A DNA stretch of 64,000 bases from Levilactobacillus brevis ATCC 14869 = DSM 20054 (lineage in GTDB: Bacteria; Bacillota; Bacilli; Lactobacillales; Lactobacillaceae), in NCBI RefSeq assembly GCF_001433855.1, contig NZ_AZCP01000001.1, forward strand, positions 499,187-563,186, written 5' to 3'. Position numbers and translations under genes: made by a program. Below, one piece after another: positions 62,528 through 64,000 of the stretch. Positions within the stretch are counted from its first letter, which is position 1. The number at the start of each line of letters is the position of its first letter. The notes under the pieces were generated by a model that was not told the DNA's origin, did not search any database, and saw only the letters and a program-made list of their open reading frames with translations.

Positions 62528-63430
62528 TTAGTTCACCCGTTCCGTATCAAAATAACTGAAGAAAGCCGATAAATCATCCCGCTGAGTTGACGTGGGTAAG
62601 CCTTGTAACGCGGCTTGACCACTGTGGATCGTATCAATTAGTGCCTGATTGGCGCCAATCAATCCCAGCTTACCAGGATACGTATTCTTAGCTTCATCCG
62701 CATCCTTTTGCGTTGCCTTACCCATTTCAGCAGGTGAACTGACCACATCTAAAATGTCGTCATAGATTTGAAAAGCTAGGCCGAATGCATCCGCAAATTG
62801 TAAATAGGCGGGCCACTGCGCTTCAGGTGCTTGACCTAGAATCAAGCCGGCTTGCACCGCATAGTGTAAAAGCGCACCCGTCTTTTCCTTGTGCAAAACA
62901 CGCAATTGGGATAAAGGCAAATTAACGTGCTCAGATTGAATATCTTTGGCTTGTCCAGCAACCATCCCACTAGGACCAGCAGCTGTCGCTAAGGCTTGTA
63001 CCAAAGCCGCCTGCATTGTCGCCGGTAGGTCAGTAGCCGTCAACCACTGAAACGCTAGCGTCAACAAACCATCACCCGCTAAAGTCGCCATACCAGCTCC
63101 AAATTTAACGTGATTAGTTGGCTCTCCTCTGCGTAATGCATCATTGTCCATCGCAGGTAAATCATCGTGGATCAACGAATACGTATGCAACAACTCTAGT
63201 GCCATCACTGGTCGCCAATGGCGTTCTGGCACAAAGGTCACGCCCAACGACCGCATCGTTGCCACGGTTAGTAACGGTCGCAGCCGTTTGCCCCCAGCTA
63301 AAACTGAATAGGTCATTGCCGCCGCTAATTGGGCATCCTGGCTATCGGCCAAGATGGCCTGCTTTAACGGTGCATTTAATGCTGGCACCCATTGATCTTC
63401 AAATGCGGTTAACCGTGCATTAATCGGCAT
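62528..63430 (-). CDS. ispA: Polyprenyl (farnesyl/geranyl) diphosphate synthase
   Basis: 300 residues from the ATG at 63430, after GGAGG in the xseB end (11-base overlap). First Asp-rich motif DDLPAMDND and second YDDILD bind Mg and the diphosphate; GGKRLRP is the entry loop. Makes the C15 prenyl diphosphate used for longer carriers. Precedes tlyA. Confidence 0.95.
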   Translation of the reverse strand: MPINARLTAFEDQWVPALNAPLKQAILADSQDAQLAAAMTYSVLAGGKRLRPLLTVATMRSLGVTFVPERHWRPVMALELLHTYSLIHDDLPAMDNDALRRGEPTNHVKFGAGMATLAGDGLLTLAFQWLTATDLPATMQAALVQALATAAGPSGMVAGQAKDIQSEHVNLPLSQLRVLHKEKTGALLHYAVQAGLILGQAPEAQWPAYLQFADAFGLAFQIYDDILDVVSSPAEMGKATQKDADEAKNTYPGKLGLIGANQALIDTIHSGQAALQGLPTSTQRDDLSAFFSYFDTERVN

Positions 63431-63665
63431 CACCCGTGCCTCCTTGTGGCGTTTCAAAAGCCACCTCTTGATCGGAATCATTCATCATCGTCGTTAACGT
63501 CTTCTCGGCATCCTGCAAGGTTGTTTGTAACTCCTTACTCAGAGCCACGCCCTTTTGAAATTGGGTTAAGGCCTGTTCCAACGGGATATCACCTTGTTCC
63601 AACTGAGCGACAATCGTTTCTAACGTAGCTAAATTTTCTTCAAAGGTTGGTTGTTCTTCACTCAT
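63420..63665 (-). CDS. xseB: Exodeoxyribonuclease VII small subunit
   Basis: 81 residues from the ATG at 63665 (GGAGG upstream). Typical three-helix form ([33 protein letters not shown]). Regulates the XseA nuclease. Overlaps xseA and ispA, so translation is chained. Confidence 0.95.
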   Translation of the reverse strand: MSEEQPTFEENLATLETIVAQLEQGDIPLEQALTQFQKGVALSKELQTTLQDAEKTLTTMMNDSDQEVAFETPQGGTGDAD

Positions 63666-64000
63666 GTGTCTTTTCCTCCGATGCTGGTGTAATCGTCTTA
63701 ATCTCTGCGCTGGCCGTTCCATCGCTTAGATGGACCATTGCCGGCCCCGGCTGTAATTGCTGAACGGATCGGACCACGTGGTCATCTTGTGTCACATAAC
63801 TATAACCCCGGCCCATGATTTTTAACGGACTCAAATAATCCAAGCCATTGATCAGCTGACCCACGTGTTCTTGTTTAGCGGTCACATACCGTCGAGCCTC
63901 CGTTGCTAACCGCGTTGCCGTTTGTTGCACCACTAGTTGATTGCGTTGAACCCGAGCCAACGGTGATCGGCTAGCTAAGGCCTGCTGAGCTAACTGGAAC
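63658..64000 (-). CDS. xseA: Exodeoxyribonuclease VII large subunit, C-terminal part
   Basis: Reading frame open to the window edge (the frame continues beyond 64000), so only the last about 114 residues are seen. Coiled-coil arginine-rich stretch, then the C-terminal [20 protein letters not shown] block typical of XseA and the XseB-contacting tail. Degrades single-stranded DNA with XseB. Confidence 0.92.
   Translation of the reverse strand, partial: FQLAQQALASRSPLARVQRNQLVVQQTATRLATEARRYVTAKQEHVGQLINGLDYLSPLKIMGRGYSYVTQDDHVVRSVQQLQPGPAMVHLSDGTASAEIKTITPASEEKTHE

Noticed and set aside
1-64000. CRISPR arrays, tRNA or rRNA genes, insertion sequences, prophage genes
   Set aside because: No regularly spaced repeats, cloverleaf or rRNA-like segments, transposase or integrase frames were seen.

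Overview
The window looks like a chromosomal stretch of a lactic acid bacterium of the Lactiplantibacillus plantarum group. It shows a FabT-headed type II fatty-acid operon with two fabZ-like genes, biotin-carboxylase genes, fabI and a terminal birA-bioY pair. It also carries Firmicutes-type ribosomal/SRP and division/phosphosignalling clusters, and a surface protein with the LPQTxE sortase motif typical of that group. I infer the genus from gene order and protein features only; no search was run.

Layout. Bases 1-8,200 are an accessory zone of small regulator/effector units: a MerR gene divergent from a (partial) MFS exporter; a LytTR/DUF3021 pair; a MarR gene divergent from an MFS-flavin reductase operon; a MerR gene convergent with a short-chain dehydrogenase whose promoter has MerR-type geometry; an isochorismatase-like hydrolase; and a MazG-like protein. 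From 8,439 to 19,476 (minus strand) lies one long operon, fabZ1-fabT-fabH-acpP-fabD-fabG-fabF-accB-fabZ2-accC-accD-accA-fabI-birA-bioY. It couples acetyl-CoA carboxylase, fatty-acid elongation and biotin supply, and its promoter carries FabT-type boxes. A membrane glycosyltransferase-like gene precedes the rpsP-khpA-rimM-trmD-rplS cluster. Then come a MoxR/VWA/small-protein operon and a P-type ATPase preceded by a manganese (yybP-ykoY) riboswitch. Together these separate rpsP from its usual neighbour ffh.

From 29,935 to 43,308 (minus) run asp23-fakA-recG-plsX-acpP-rnc-smc-ftsY-ylxM-ffh, joining phospholipid synthesis, RNA processing, chromosome condensation and protein targeting. rpmB is the only plus-strand core gene. 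The block 43,855-55,853 (minus) is gmk-rpoZ-coaBC-priA-fmt-rsmB-prpC-prkC-rsgA-rpe-thiN. A small island (55,860-59,150) follows: an orphan gene with two LexA-like boxes at its promoter, a small secreted protein and an LPQTxE-anchored Cna_B adhesin. The window ends with xseA(partial)-xseB-ispA-tlyA-argR-recN (minus).

The signals most worth following are the putative SOS-controlled orphan gene, the Mn riboswitch that points the P-type ATPase towards Mn2+ efflux, a FabZ-like paralogue without its catalytic histidine, a CoaBC protein without its catalytic cysteine, the 19-bp-spacer MerR-type promoter, and the MoxR/VWA/97-residue three-gene unit. I found no tRNA, rRNA, insertion sequence or CRISPR array.
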